Positions 1-7,777 of a stretch of DNA of 64,000 nucleotides are shown piece after piece; position 1 is the first letter of the stretch; each line of letters begins with the position of its first letter. This DNA is from Firmicutes bacterium CAG:341. GTDB lineage: Bacteria > Bacillota > Clostridia > Oscillospirales > Acutalibacteraceae. The notes beneath the pieces were generated by a model. The model saw only the letters and a program-made list of their open reading frames with translations, was not told where the DNA came from and searched no databases. The stretch covers positions 39,986 through 103,985 of the forward strand of contig FR895335.1 in assembly GCA_000434995.1 (NCBI GenBank), given 5' to 3'. The position numbers and the translations under genes are program-made.

Positions 1-243
1 ATTATGCGTATCATAATGAGGTTGGGCAAAATCGCTCGGCCTGTAAGCATAATTTTTATAAAGTTTGAATTTCCATTTTCCGTTTAAAAGCTTCATTCTG
101 CTTGAAGCAAATCTGTCTGCTTTTTTGGCTTCATCAAAGTTTTCATAAGGCATAAAAGTAGCGTGCTGCGGAAGCTTATTAACACCCACAATTTCAGGGT
201 TTGATTGCCACTCTGTATATCCGTCAATAAAGTTTCTTTCCAT
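1..243 (-). CDS. Glycoside hydrolase family 2 beta-galactosidase, N-terminal fragment (runs off window)
   Basis: Reading the minus strand from the ATG at 243 gives 81 codons open to the window edge. The peptide contains WQSNPEIVGVNKLPQHATF and LNGKWKF, the conserved opening of LacZ-type GH2 beta-galactosidases (first jelly-roll domain). A GGAG ribosome site lies about eight bases before the ATG. A full enzyme of this family is about 1,000 residues, so over 90 percent is outside the window. The expected role is hydrolysis of beta-galactosides in the cytoplasm. It follows the sugar transferase gene on the same strand with a 24-base gap, so the two may share a transcript although their functions are not obviously linked. 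Confidence 0.85.
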   Translation of the reverse strand, partial: MERNFIDGYTEWQSNPEIVGVNKLPQHATFMPYENFDEAKKADRFASSRMKLLNGKWKFKLYKNYAYRPSDFAQPHYDTHN

Positions 244-267
244 AACTCGTTCTCCGACACATAATAT

Positions 268-885
268 TTATCTGCGGTGCATTTTGCCCTCTTGGTAACC
301 CTCTTGCTTAAGCGCAACACCTACGCTTTTCATAAGAATTATCAAATCAAGCTTTAATGACCAGTTATCACAATATATTTTATCATATTTCATTTTTTTC
401 ATAAGTGAGATTTCGTCTCGCCCGTTAATCTGTGCAAGCCCGGTAAGCCCCGGCCTAAAGCGGTATACCCCATATTCAAGCCTTAACCTGTGTGCTCTCA
501 TTTCGCTTGAAATAAGAGGTCTTGGCCCTACAAAACTCATATCCCCTTTAAGAATATTCCAAAGCTGCGGCAGTTCGTCAAGACTTGTCTTTCTCAAAAA
601 CTTACCTACTTTGGTAATATACTGCTCCGGATTTTCCAAATCACCCGTTGCAACATTGGGTGTATTATTTTTCATAGTTTGAAATTTATAAATTTTAAAC
701 GGCTTGCCCTTTCTTCCACGCCTTTCGTGAGAGAAAAATACGCTGGTATTCGGTGTCAGCAAATTCGCAATGCAAATCACCAAAAACAAAGGCGACAGCA
801 CTATCAGCGCAATAAATGACACCACAATATCGAAAAGTCGTTTAAATTTGGTTGGGCCAAAATATTTTTTAAACTTCTCTTTCAT
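268..885 (-). CDS. Bacterial sugar transferase (undecaprenyl-phosphate sugar phosphotransferase)
   Basis: This 205-residue protein matches the catalytic core of the WcaJ/EpsL-type polyisoprenyl-phosphate hexose-1-phosphate transferases, which put the first sugar phosphate on undecaprenyl phosphate at the inner face of the membrane to start exopolysaccharide or glycan synthesis. It begins with KRLFDIVVSFIALIVLSPLF, a single membrane segment (about residues 13-40), followed by the family landmarks HERRGRKGKPFKIYKFQTM, KVGKFLRKTSLDELPQLWN, GDMSFVGPRPL and RPGLTGLAQINGRDE. The length is that of the short, monotopic class without the extra N-terminal membrane domain. A GGAAG ribosome site precedes the ATG. 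The acceptor sugar cannot be read from sequence, and no other glycan assembly genes are adjacent in the window. Confidence 0.9.
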   Translation of the reverse strand: MKEKFKKYFGPTKFKRLFDIVVSFIALIVLSPLFLVICIANLLTPNTSVFFSHERRGRKGKPFKIYKFQTMKNNTPNVATGDLENPEQYITKVGKFLRKTSLDELPQLWNILKGDMSFVGPRPLISSEMRAHRLRLEYGVYRFRPGLTGLAQINGRDEISLMKKMKYDKIYCDNWSLKLDLIILMKSVGVALKQEGYQEGKMHRR

Positions 886-951
886 TTTTTATCTTCCATT
901 CATCACATCTACTTTTTTATTTTAAACCATATAATGTGTATAACTTTGAAG

Positions 952-980
952 ATTATACCACATATATTCTAAATATGCAA
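952..980 (-). promoter_or_regulatory. Promoter of the sugar transferase gene
   Basis: On the minus strand TTGCAT (980-975), a 17-base spacer and TATAAT (957-952) with an extended -10 TG form a good vegetative promoter about 65 bases before the sugar transferase start. Confidence 0.6.
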
Positions 981-1006
981 TTTTTTTATAACATTTTTTA
1001 TTATTG

Positions 1007-1035
1007 TTGCCAACTTTACATTTTTTATATATAAT
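1007..1035 (+). promoter_or_regulatory. Promoter of the lipoprotein gene
   Basis: TTGCCA (1007-1012), 17 bases and TATAAT (1030-1035) form a vegetative-type promoter about 90 bases before the lipoprotein ATG. Confidence 0.55.
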
Positions 1036-1126
1036 AACAGAAATATACATTGTGTGCAAAGCATACAGATTTTACATATAAATGCACATAATGTCAACAA
1101 TTATTTTTATACAGGTGGTATTAACT

Positions 1127-1714
1127 ATGAAAAAAACTTTAAGTATTATCCTTTGCTTAGCACTCGTAATTTTAAGCTTTACAGCTTGTTCTTCATCAAA
1201 TGCATTGACGGAAGAAAATGTTACAAAAACAGTAGATACAAGCTTCGAGGCACTAAAGGAATTTGACACTGACAAGCTTCAGAAATATGTTGATTCATCA
1301 ACACTTAACACTATCGCAAACTATGCGCAAAAGCAAGAGCAGTTTAAAACTCTCGGCCAAGCTATTTTTGAAAATTTAGATTATGAAATCAAAGATATTG
1401 ATTTAGACAAAAAAACTGTTACAATCACGGTTAAAAACAAGGACCTTTCAGATGGTGCAAAAAAATTCGCCGAAGAAATAACAAGCGAATACAGCGGGGT
1501 GCAGCTTCTCGGCAAGCTCAATGATGTTTCATTCCTCAACACCAAATTAGCCGAACTTAAAGATTTAATTTCAAAAGCAAAAATGGAAGAAGACGGTATT
1601 GACATCACTTTAAACATTGAGCAGGGCAGTAAAAATCTTAAACTTGCATTTGACGATACGGCAGAAAACGCAGTATCGGGCGGTGCATTAAATGCAATCA
1701 AATCACTGTCTTAA
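1127..1714 (+). CDS. Secreted lipoprotein of unknown function
   Basis: The protein is 195 residues from the ATG at 1127, which is preceded by AGGTGG; the frame is open further upstream but without a ribosome site. The N-terminus MKKTLSIILCLALVILSF followed by TACSSS is a lipoprotein signal peptide with the lipidated Cys near residue 21, so the mature protein should be anchored outside the membrane. The rest is soluble, Lys/Asp/Glu-rich and helical, with DTSFEALKEFDTDKLQKYVD, a pattern shared by small uncharacterised clostridial lipoproteins. No enzymatic motif is visible. It has its own promoter and is not obviously linked to secA, whose promoter begins about 40 bases after its stop. Confidence 0.8.
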   Translation: MKKTLSIILCLALVILSFTACSSSNALTEENVTKTVDTSFEALKEFDTDKLQKYVDSSTLNTIANYAQKQEQFKTLGQAIFENLDYEIKDIDLDKKTVTITVKNKDLSDGAKKFAEEITSEYSGVQLLGKLNDVSFLNTKLAELKDLISKAKMEEDGIDITLNIEQGSKNLKLAFDDTAENAVSGGALNAIKSLS

Positions 1715-1755
1715 CAGTTGTTTTAATATATAATAATATAAATTTAAAAAAAATA

Positions 1756-1784
1756 GTGACAATATACCTTATTTGTGATATAAT
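1756..1784 (+). promoter_or_regulatory. secA promoter
   Basis: GTGACA (1756-1761), a 17-base spacer and TATAAT (1779-1784) preceded by TGA (extended -10) form a strong promoter 34 bases before the secA start. Confidence 0.75.
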
Positions 1785-1817
1785 GGCGAATGGTATAAAT
1801 TGTTGAGGTGTAAAATT

Positions 1818-4565
1818 ATGGCAAATAAATTTGTTACCGCCATTTTTGGCGATTACTCTAAAAAAGAAGTAAAAAAAGTAAAAAAGACAGCAGATAAAGT
1901 TCTTGCATTAGAAGAAAAATATGCGTCAATGAGTGATAAGGAACTTACATCACAAACCGATATTCTTAAAGGCAGGCTTGCAAACGGTGAAACACTTGAT
2001 GATATTTTACCTGATGCATTTGCTGTTTGCCGTGAAGGTGCGTGGCGTGTTCTCGGAATGAAGCACTTCCCGGTTCAAATCATCGGCGGTATCGTTCTTC
2101 ATCAGGGCAGAATTGCCGAGATGAAAACAGGTGAAGGTAAAACACTTGTTGCTACTCTTCCGGCTTATCTTAACGCTCTCACAGGCGAGGGTGTTCATAT
2201 TGTTACGGTTAACGATTATCTTGCAAAGCGTGACTCAGAGTGGATGGGTAAGCTTTATCGTTTCCTCGGCTTAAAAGTCGGCCTTATTATTCACGAAAAG
2301 TCAAATGAGCAAAGGCAGGAAGCTTACAATGCCGATATAACATACGGAACTAACAACGAAATGGGATTTGACTATCTTCGTGATAATATGGTTCAGTATA
2401 AGGAAGATAAAGTACAGCGCGGCCATGTATTCGCTATTGTCGATGAGGTTGACTCAATTCTTATTGATGAGGCTCGTACTCCGCTTATCATCAGCGGTAA
2501 GGGTGAGCAATCAACAGACCTTTATCGCCAGGCAAATGCGTTTGCAAAAACCTTAAAAATGGTTAAGGTTGCAAAAATGGACGAAAAGCAAGATACCGAA
2601 TCAACATATGACGGTGACTATATTGTAGACGAAAAAGCTAAAACCGCTACTCTTACACAAGACGGTGTTAAGAAAGCAGAAGAATATTTCCATGTTGAAA
2701 ACCTTATGGATATGGATAACACCACTCTTCTTCATCATATTGACCAAGCTATCAAAGCTAACGGCGTTATGAGAAGAGATATTGACTATGTTGTTGCCGA
2801 CGGTCAGGTTAAAATCGTCGATGAATTCACAGGTCGTATTATGGAGGGCAGGCGTTATAACGAAGGTCTTCACCAGGCAATTGAAGCTAAAGAAGGGGTT
2901 AAGGTTGAACACGAAAGCAAAACTCTTGCTACTATCACTTTCCAAAACTACTTCCGCCTTTATAAAAAGCTTTCAGGTATGACAGGTACAGCATCAACCG
3001 AAGCACCTGAATTTTCTGAAATCTACAAACTTGATGTAGTTGAAATTCCTACAAACAAGCCGCTCGCAAGAATTGACCACCCTGATGTAATTTTCCAAAC
3101 AGAGCGTGGCAAATATCATAATGTAATTGAGCAAATTAAAAAATGTCACGAAAAAGGACAGCCTGTTCTTGCCGGTACAATCAGCATTGAAAAGAGTGAA
3201 ATCCTTTCAAAAATGCTTAAAAAAGAGCATATCCCGCATAATGTACTTAATGCAAAGAACCACGAGCGTGAAGCTGAAATTATCGCACAAGCAGGTAAAT
3301 TCGGTGCCGTAACAATTGCTACCAATATGGCAGGCCGTGGTACAGATATTATGCTTGGCGGTAATGCCGAATATCTTGCTAAAAGCGAAATGAGAAGAAT
3401 GCAGTATACAGACGAGCTCATTGCCGAAGCAACAGGCTTTGCCGAAACAGATAACGAAGAAATAATTGAAGCAAGAAAGACTTTCCAAGAGCTTGAAGCT
3501 AAATACAAAAACGAGATTCAGGAAGAGGCTGACAAAGTAAGAGAAGTCGGCGGACTCTTCATTTTAGGTACAGAGCGCCATGATTCACGCCGTATTGATA
3601 ACCAGTTAAGAGGTCGTTCAGGCCGTCAGGGTGACCCAGGTGAAAGCCAATTTTTCTTATCACTTGAAGATGACCTTATGCGTTTATTCGGCGGTGAAAG
3701 AATGCAGGCTATGATGGCTCGCCTTACAGACGACGAAAATATGCCTATTGAATCAAAGATGATTACAAGAACAGTTGAATCATCACAGAAAAAGGTCGAG
3801 GGCAGAAACTTCGGCATAAGAAAGCAAACACTTCAATATGACGATGTTATGAACCGCCAAAGGCAGCTTATTTACAAGCAGAGAGACCAAGTTCTTGACG
3901 GAATTGACCTTACAGATAAAATTCTTCAAATGCTTGATACAAACATTGAAGAAAATGTAAAGAACTATTTTGCAGGTGACCACAAAGCTGACTGGAATGT
4001 TGCCGGACTTAAAGAAAAGTACAAAGGCTGGCTCACAACCGAAGATGATTTCAATGATGATATCGACATGCTTTCAGTTCAAGGTACAATTGATATGCTT
4101 CAAGACAGAGGTCATAAGCGCCTTGAAGAAAAAAGAGAGCTTCTCGGCGATGAAATGTTCCAAGACTTTGAAAGAATGGTACTTCTCAGAAATGTTGATG
4201 TACTTTGGATGGACCATATCGACGCTATGGATGACCTTAAACAAGGTATTCACCTTCGCGCTTACGCACAGCAAGACCCTGTTGTTGCTTTCCGTATGGA
4301 ATCATACGATATGTTTGATGAAATGACTGCAACAATCCGTGAAAACACAGTAAGAATGATGCTTACAATTATGCCAAGGCGTCAAGAAGATGTTGAAAGA
4401 AAGGCAGTTGCAAAAGTAACAGCTACTTCATCAGGCGGTGACGATACAGTTAAAGCCACCCCTGTAAGAAAAGGAAAGAAAGTCGGACCTAACGACCCAT
4501 GTCCTTGCGGAAGCGGCAAAAAGTATAAAAAATGCTGCGGTGCTCCGGGCAAATCTCAAAACTGA
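1818..4565 (+). CDS. secA: Preprotein translocase ATPase SecA
   Basis: This is the motor of the general secretion pathway: it hydrolyses ATP to push unfolded preproteins through SecYEG. The product is 915 residues from the ATG at 1818, chosen because GAGGTG sits seven bases upstream; a TTG six codons earlier overlaps that site. Landmarks in order are the Walker A motif MKTGEGKT (about 102-109), the DEAD-like Walker B segment DEVDSILIDEARTP (about 207-220), the preprotein cross-linking region, GTERHDSRRIDNQLRGRSGRQGDPG in the second nucleotide-binding fold, and a C-terminal zinc motif CPCGSGKKYKKCC (last 20 residues) that binds SecB or ribosomes. The length is normal and nothing is missing. 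It is transcribed alone and ends at a strong hairpin; prfB, a frequent neighbour, is not present. Confidence 0.98.
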   Translation: MANKFVTAIFGDYSKKEVKKVKKTADKVLALEEKYASMSDKELTSQTDILKGRLANGETLDDILPDAFAVCREGAWRVLGMKHFPVQIIGGIVLHQGRIAEMKTGEGKTLVATLPAYLNALTGEGVHIVTVNDYLAKRDSEWMGKLYRFLGLKVGLIIHEKSNEQRQEAYNADITYGTNNEMGFDYLRDNMVQYKEDKVQRGHVFAIVDEVDSILIDEARTPLIISGKGEQSTDLYRQANAFAKTLKMVKVAKMDEKQDTESTYDGDYIVDEKAKTATLTQDGVKKAEEYFHVENLMDMDNTTLLHHIDQAIKANGVMRRDIDYVVADGQVKIVDEFTGRIMEGRRYNEGLHQAIEAKEGVKVEHESKTLATITFQNYFRLYKKLSGMTGTASTEAPEFSEIYKLDVVEIPTNKPLARIDHPDVIFQTERGKYHNVIEQIKKCHEKGQPVLAGTISIEKSEILSKMLKKEHIPHNVLNAKNHEREAEIIAQAGKFGAVTIATNMAGRGTDIMLGGNAEYLAKSEMRRMQYTDELIAEATGFAETDNEEIIEARKTFQELEAKYKNEIQEEADKVREVGGLFILGTERHDSRRIDNQLRGRSGRQGDPGESQFFLSLEDDLMRLFGGERMQAMMARLTDDENMPIESKMITRTVESSQKKVEGRNFGIRKQTLQYDDVMNRQRQLIYKQRDQVLDGIDLTDKILQMLDTNIEENVKNYFAGDHKADWNVAGLKEKYKGWLTTEDDFNDDIDMLSVQGTIDMLQDRGHKRLEEKRELLGDEMFQDFERMVLLRNVDVLWMDHIDAMDDLKQGIHLRAYAQQDPVVAFRMESYDMFDEMTATIRENTVRMMLTIMPRRQEDVERKAVAKVTATSSGGDDTVKATPVRKGKKVGPNDPCPCGSGKKYKKCCGAPGKSQN

Positions 4566-4569
4566 TAAA

Positions 4570-4609
4570 ATAAGGTGATGGATTAAAAATCCATCACCTT
4601 ATTTTTTTT
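4570..4609. terminator. Bidirectional terminator between secA and the amidohydrolase gene
   Basis: A 15-bp perfect stem (4570-4584 with 4588-4602) and a 3-base loop are followed by eight T on the plus strand; the opposite flank is A-rich, so it can also end the convergent minus-strand operon. Confidence 0.9.
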
Positions 4610-4615
4610 GCATTT

Positions 4616-5341
4616 TTATAATCTTAATAACTTCTTAGCGTTATTGTAGAAAACATCTTCCTGTGCTTTTTCGTCAAGTCCGCATGAAAGTACCTTTTGA
4701 ATTTCAACAGTAGGATGATGAAACGGTGAGTCAATGCCGAACATTATTCTGTCTTTTCCTACGGTTTCATAAGCTTCCTTGATTTTACTGCCCATTGGCA
4801 TACCACTCATTTCAAGAGTGATATTGTCATATCTCTTAGCCATTTTAATTGCAGCGTCAATATAAACTCCGTGGCCGTGGCCCATATGTATCATAGTAAC
4901 TCTTACATCAGGGTATTTTTCAGCAAGAAGTGCAATGCTCCACGGAAGTGAAAAAGGCGGGTGACCGCAGTGAATAAATACAGGTACATCATATTCCCTT
5001 GCAAAATCCATTACAGGATATACAACAGGGTCATCTGCAACAAATGCATCAAAAAGAGGTTGCATTTTAATACCCATAAATCCTTCTTCGTTAATATAAT
5101 GATTTAATTTCTTTTCAACATCATCAAGTGCCGGGTTAACCCAAACAAACGGAACGATTTTATCGGGATATGATTGAAAAGCATCAACTACTTCATCATT
5201 GCCTTGAAAATTTGGAGCAGTTAAAAATGTTTTTTCAATATCGTATTCATCCATTTGCTCTATCAATTTTTGCTTTGTAAATGCAACTCCTGCCCAGCCG
5301 CCGAAATTGCCGATATGTGAATGTGCATCTATTTTTTTCAT
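4616..5341 (-). CDS. Amidohydrolase-2 family TIM-barrel metal-dependent hydrolase
   Basis: The 241-residue protein belongs to the amidohydrolase_2 (ACMSD-like) family. It starts with KIDAHSHIG, the HxH metal-binding pair on strand 1, continues with PVFIHCGHPP (metal His on a central strand) and VTMIHMGHG, and ends with IMFGIDSPFHHP, the late-strand Asp. Members are zinc-dependent hydrolases or non-oxidative decarboxylases acting on small ring compounds; the substrate here is unknown. It is somewhat shorter than many members but all metal ligands appear present. AGGAG precedes the ATG. It lies 16 bases after an ECF transporter S component on the same strand, so it may process the imported compound. 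Confidence 0.85.
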   Translation of the reverse strand: MKKIDAHSHIGNFGGWAGVAFTKQKLIEQMDEYDIEKTFLTAPNFQGNDEVVDAFQSYPDKIVPFVWVNPALDDVEKKLNHYINEEGFMGIKMQPLFDAFVADDPVVYPVMDFAREYDVPVFIHCGHPPFSLPWSIALLAEKYPDVRVTMIHMGHGHGVYIDAAIKMAKRYDNITLEMSGMPMGSKIKEAYETVGKDRIMFGIDSPFHHPTVEIQKVLSCGLDEKAQEDVFYNNAKKLLRL

Positions 5342-5357
5342 TTTATTATCTCCTAAA

Positions 5358-5894
5358 TTAACCTACCATTTTTTTAAGCTTTGCTGTGATTTTTGTTTTA
5401 TCAAATACTACAATAAATACTGCGGCTACTACAATACCTACTACTGTTTGAATAGCAAGAGTAGGAAGAGAAGAAAATGCATAAGCCTTATCAAAAAGAA
5501 ATATTTTAACAACTGTGTATGCAACTATCTGCCATGCACCGCCGAGAATTGAACCTACAACATAGCCTACAATTCTGTTATTTTTAATTACTTTTTCCAT
5601 AATAAGCGCACAGATAAGTGCCATAAAAAATTTGATAATAAATGTCGGCGCTACCCAAGCTGAATATCCACCGATAAGGTCTGCAAGCCCTGCACCGATA
5701 CCTGCTGCCAAAGGAGCTTTTTTATAGCCAAGAAATACGATAGCAAGGAAAATCATACTATCCCCAATGTGTGTGTAACCGTTTACAAACGGAATTTTAA
5801 ATGTGTAAGTAAATACAAATACCAATGCTGCCATAACTGCCGTAAAAGTTATTGACCTTACATTGATTCGAGCATTTTTTGTGTTTTCTTTCAT
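5358..5894 (-). CDS. ECF transporter S component (substrate-binding membrane subunit)
   Basis: The 178-residue protein is almost entirely membrane embedded, with five to six predicted segments. YTHIGDSMIFLAIVFLGYKK and GIGAGLADLIGGYSAW are typical of the riboflavin/HMP-type ECF S-component superfamily (PF07155-like). S components bind a vitamin or precursor and work with a shared EcfT-EcfA-EcfA' module, not in this window. The substrate cannot be assigned. The start at 5894 is chosen because AGGAGGT sits six bases upstream; the frame extends ten codons further without a ribosome site. The amidohydrolase follows after 16 bases, suggesting uptake and processing of one compound. No riboswitch fits into the short leader. 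Confidence 0.85.
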   Translation of the reverse strand: MKENTKNARINVRSITFTAVMAALVFVFTYTFKIPFVNGYTHIGDSMIFLAIVFLGYKKAPLAAGIGAGLADLIGGYSAWVAPTFIIKFFMALICALIMEKVIKNNRIVGYVVGSILGGAWQIVAYTVVKIFLFDKAYAFSSLPTLAIQTVVGIVVAAVFIVVFDKTKITAKLKKMVG

Positions 5895-5922
5895 ATGCTC
5901 ACCTCCTGCTAAAAAGAATATC

Positions 5923-5950
5923 ATTATACTGTGTACTTTTCAATCAACAA
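5923..5950 (-). promoter_or_regulatory. Promoter of the ECF-amidohydrolase operon
   Basis: On the minus strand TTGTTG (5950-5945), 16 bases and TATAAT (5928-5923) lie about 30 bases before the ECF start, leaving a very short leader. Confidence 0.5.
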
Positions 5951-6088
5951 TTTTAGTTATTTTTTAGTATACAGTTTATGCTATATATTTATAATTTAAT
6001 ACCATATTATATAGGCGCAAATCACACTTGAAATTGTTATGAAAATATATACAAAATAAGAAAATTTTGAGAAATTCGAAAAAAAGTA

Positions 6089-6117
6089 TTGACAACTCGA
6101 AAAAAAGGTAATACTAT
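6089..6117 (+). promoter_or_regulatory. Vegetative promoter of the hrcA heat-shock operon
   Basis: TTGACA (6089-6094), 17 bases and TACTAT (6112-6117) form a sigma-A promoter. The CIRCE operator begins eleven bases after the -10, so bound HrcA would cover the transcription start. Confidence 0.8.
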
Positions 6118-6127
6118 TATAACAGAG

Positions 6128-6154
6128 TTAGCACTCGGGTATATAGAGTGCTAA
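6128..6154 (+). promoter_or_regulatory. CIRCE operator (HrcA binding site)
   Basis: TTAGCACTC, nine bases, GAGTGCTAA: a perfect match to the CIRCE consensus that HrcA binds to repress class I heat-shock genes. It implies autoregulation of hrcA and control of grpE, dnaK and probably dnaJ. Confidence 0.98.
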
Positions 6155-6178
6155 CGATATGATAAAGAGGTGGAAAGG

Positions 6179-7207
6179 ATGATAAGTGAAAGGCGACACG
6201 CAATACTCGGTTTGATTATAGAGCATTATTTGCGTACCGGCGAACCAATCGGTTCTAAAACATTATGTCAGCTTCTTCCCTACTCAATATCAAGCGCCAC
6301 TATCAGAAACGAAATGGCTTATTTGACGCAATTAGGTTTTCTTGAGCAAAGGCACACAAGCGGCGGAAGAGTACCGAGCAAAGCTTCTTACAGATATTAT
6401 GTTGATAATATTATGCAGGAAAAGCCGATAAGCAAATATGAAACAGATAAGATTAACGAAGCCCTTTCTGTAAACTCAGGTGACCCTGAAAGGCTTTTGG
6501 CAGACGCTTGCAAGCTTTTGGAGGAATATTCACACTGCGCAGCTTTTTGCGCAACACTTGAAGACCCATATGATTGCATACAAGGTGTTGATTTAATTCC
6601 GGCAGGCAATCAAAAAGCAATGCTTGTAATGTTAACTGTCGGCAGTAAAATTAAATCTTCGCTAATCAATATGCCTTGCGCACTTGATGAAGATTTCAGA
6701 AAGAAATTTTATGAGGTTTCGGCTAAATTTTTAACAGGCACACCGCTTACAAATGTTAATTTAGCGCTTATTCAAAGCGCAGTCGGCGTGGCAGGCGAAA
6801 GGATATTTGATATGCTTCCCGCCCTCTCATCGCTTTGTGCGCTGTGTAATGAAGCATCGCACAGTAAATTAACACTTGAAGGTGAAACAAATTTACTTTC
6901 ACACAGTGAGCTTGGTTCTGATCTTTACAAGATTCTCGGTTTATTAACAGAGAAAAAGCAATTGATGGAGCTGTCAAAAAGCTTTGCAAATTCAAACAGC
7001 AAGCAGCTTTTGCTGATAGGTGATGAAAACCCTATATATGAAATGAAAAACACATCCACAGTAATTGCAAAATATAATTACGAAGGCGGGCAAAAAGCTG
7101 TTTTAGGTGTTATCGGCTCAATGCGAATTGATTATGAAAGCATATTGCCGAGAATAAATTATATAATCAACACAGTTGATACACTTCTTTCAAAGAAAGG
7201 GGCATAA
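6179..7207 (+). CDS. hrcA: Heat-inducible transcription repressor HrcA
   Basis: HrcA represses chaperone genes by binding CIRCE and is kept active by GroEL. The product is 342 residues from the ATG at 6179, with AGAGGTGG six bases upstream; a GTG three codons earlier overlaps that site. The N-terminal winged helix contains MISERRHAILGLIIEHYL, EPIGSKTL, SSATIRNEMAYLTQLGFLEQRHTSGGRVPSKASYRYYV, the family signature. The central GAF-like and inserted dimerization parts are more divergent, and the C-terminus keeps GSMRIDYESILPRINYI. It is the first gene of the hrcA-grpE-dnaK-dnaJ cluster and is preceded by a perfect CIRCE. Confidence 0.97.
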   Translation: MISERRHAILGLIIEHYLRTGEPIGSKTLCQLLPYSISSATIRNEMAYLTQLGFLEQRHTSGGRVPSKASYRYYVDNIMQEKPISKYETDKINEALSVNSGDPERLLADACKLLEEYSHCAAFCATLEDPYDCIQGVDLIPAGNQKAMLVMLTVGSKIKSSLINMPCALDEDFRKKFYEVSAKFLTGTPLTNVNLALIQSAVGVAGERIFDMLPALSSLCALCNEASHSKLTLEGETNLLSHSELGSDLYKILGLLTEKKQLMELSKSFANSNSKQLLLIGDENPIYEMKNTSTVIAKYNYEGGQKAVLGVIGSMRIDYESILPRINYIINTVDTLLSKKGA

Positions 7208-7210
7208 AAT

Positions 7211-7750
7211 ATGAGTAAAAAGAAAAATAACGAAGAAAAAGAAGTAAAAACACAGGCAGAAAAACAAGAGGAAAAAGAAACTGAAGCTACCGATAAGGCA
7301 GAAAAAAACGCAGAAGAAAATCCGCTTGAAAAAGAACTTAAAGATACAAAAGAGCAGCTTTTAAGAGTAACTGCCGAATATTCAAACTTCCGCAAACGCA
7401 GTGAAAAAGAAAAAAATGAAAGCTTTGCTTTCGCTACAATTAAAGCTGTGTCGGAAATTCTTGCCACTGTTGATAACCTTGAAAGAGCAATTGCAAGTGA
7501 GCAGGAAGATTACGAAGGACTTAAAAAGGGTGTTCAGATGACCTATGATGGTCTTATGGCATCACTTGAAAAATTAGGTGTTACAGCCTATGGAGAACAA
7601 GGTGAGCAGTTTGACCCAAATCTTCATCACGCAGTAATGCATATTGATGATGATTCGCTTGATGCAAATGTAATCACAGATGTATTCCAAAAAGGCTATA
7701 AATATAATGACAAAGTTGTAAGACCTGCAATGGTTAAAACAGCAAACTAA
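7211..7750 (+). CDS. grpE: Nucleotide exchange factor GrpE
   Basis: GrpE is the dimeric co-chaperone that releases ADP from DnaK. The 179-residue product has a highly charged Lys/Glu-rich N-terminal tail (about 1-45), a long coiled coil with RVTAEYSNFRKRSEKEK, and the beta-wing end with GEQFDPNLHHAVMHIDDD and VFQKGYKYNDKVVRPAMVKTA, all family signatures. Length is normal. It follows hrcA after three bases and precedes dnaK by 27 bases, so it is co-transcribed and probably translationally coupled to hrcA. Confidence 0.97.
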   Translation: MSKKKNNEEKEVKTQAEKQEEKETEATDKAEKNAEENPLEKELKDTKEQLLRVTAEYSNFRKRSEKEKNESFAFATIKAVSEILATVDNLERAIASEQEDYEGLKKGVQMTYDGLMASLEKLGVTAYGEQGEQFDPNLHHAVMHIDDDSLDANVITDVFQKGYKYNDKVVRPAMVKTAN

Positions 7751-7777
7751 TAATACAAATTCAGGAGGAAAAAGATT

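Noticed and set aside
6170..6178. Upstream GTG start for hrcA
   Set aside because: It overlaps the ribosome site AGAGGTGG, which is correctly spaced for the ATG at 6179; the conserved N-terminus also begins there.
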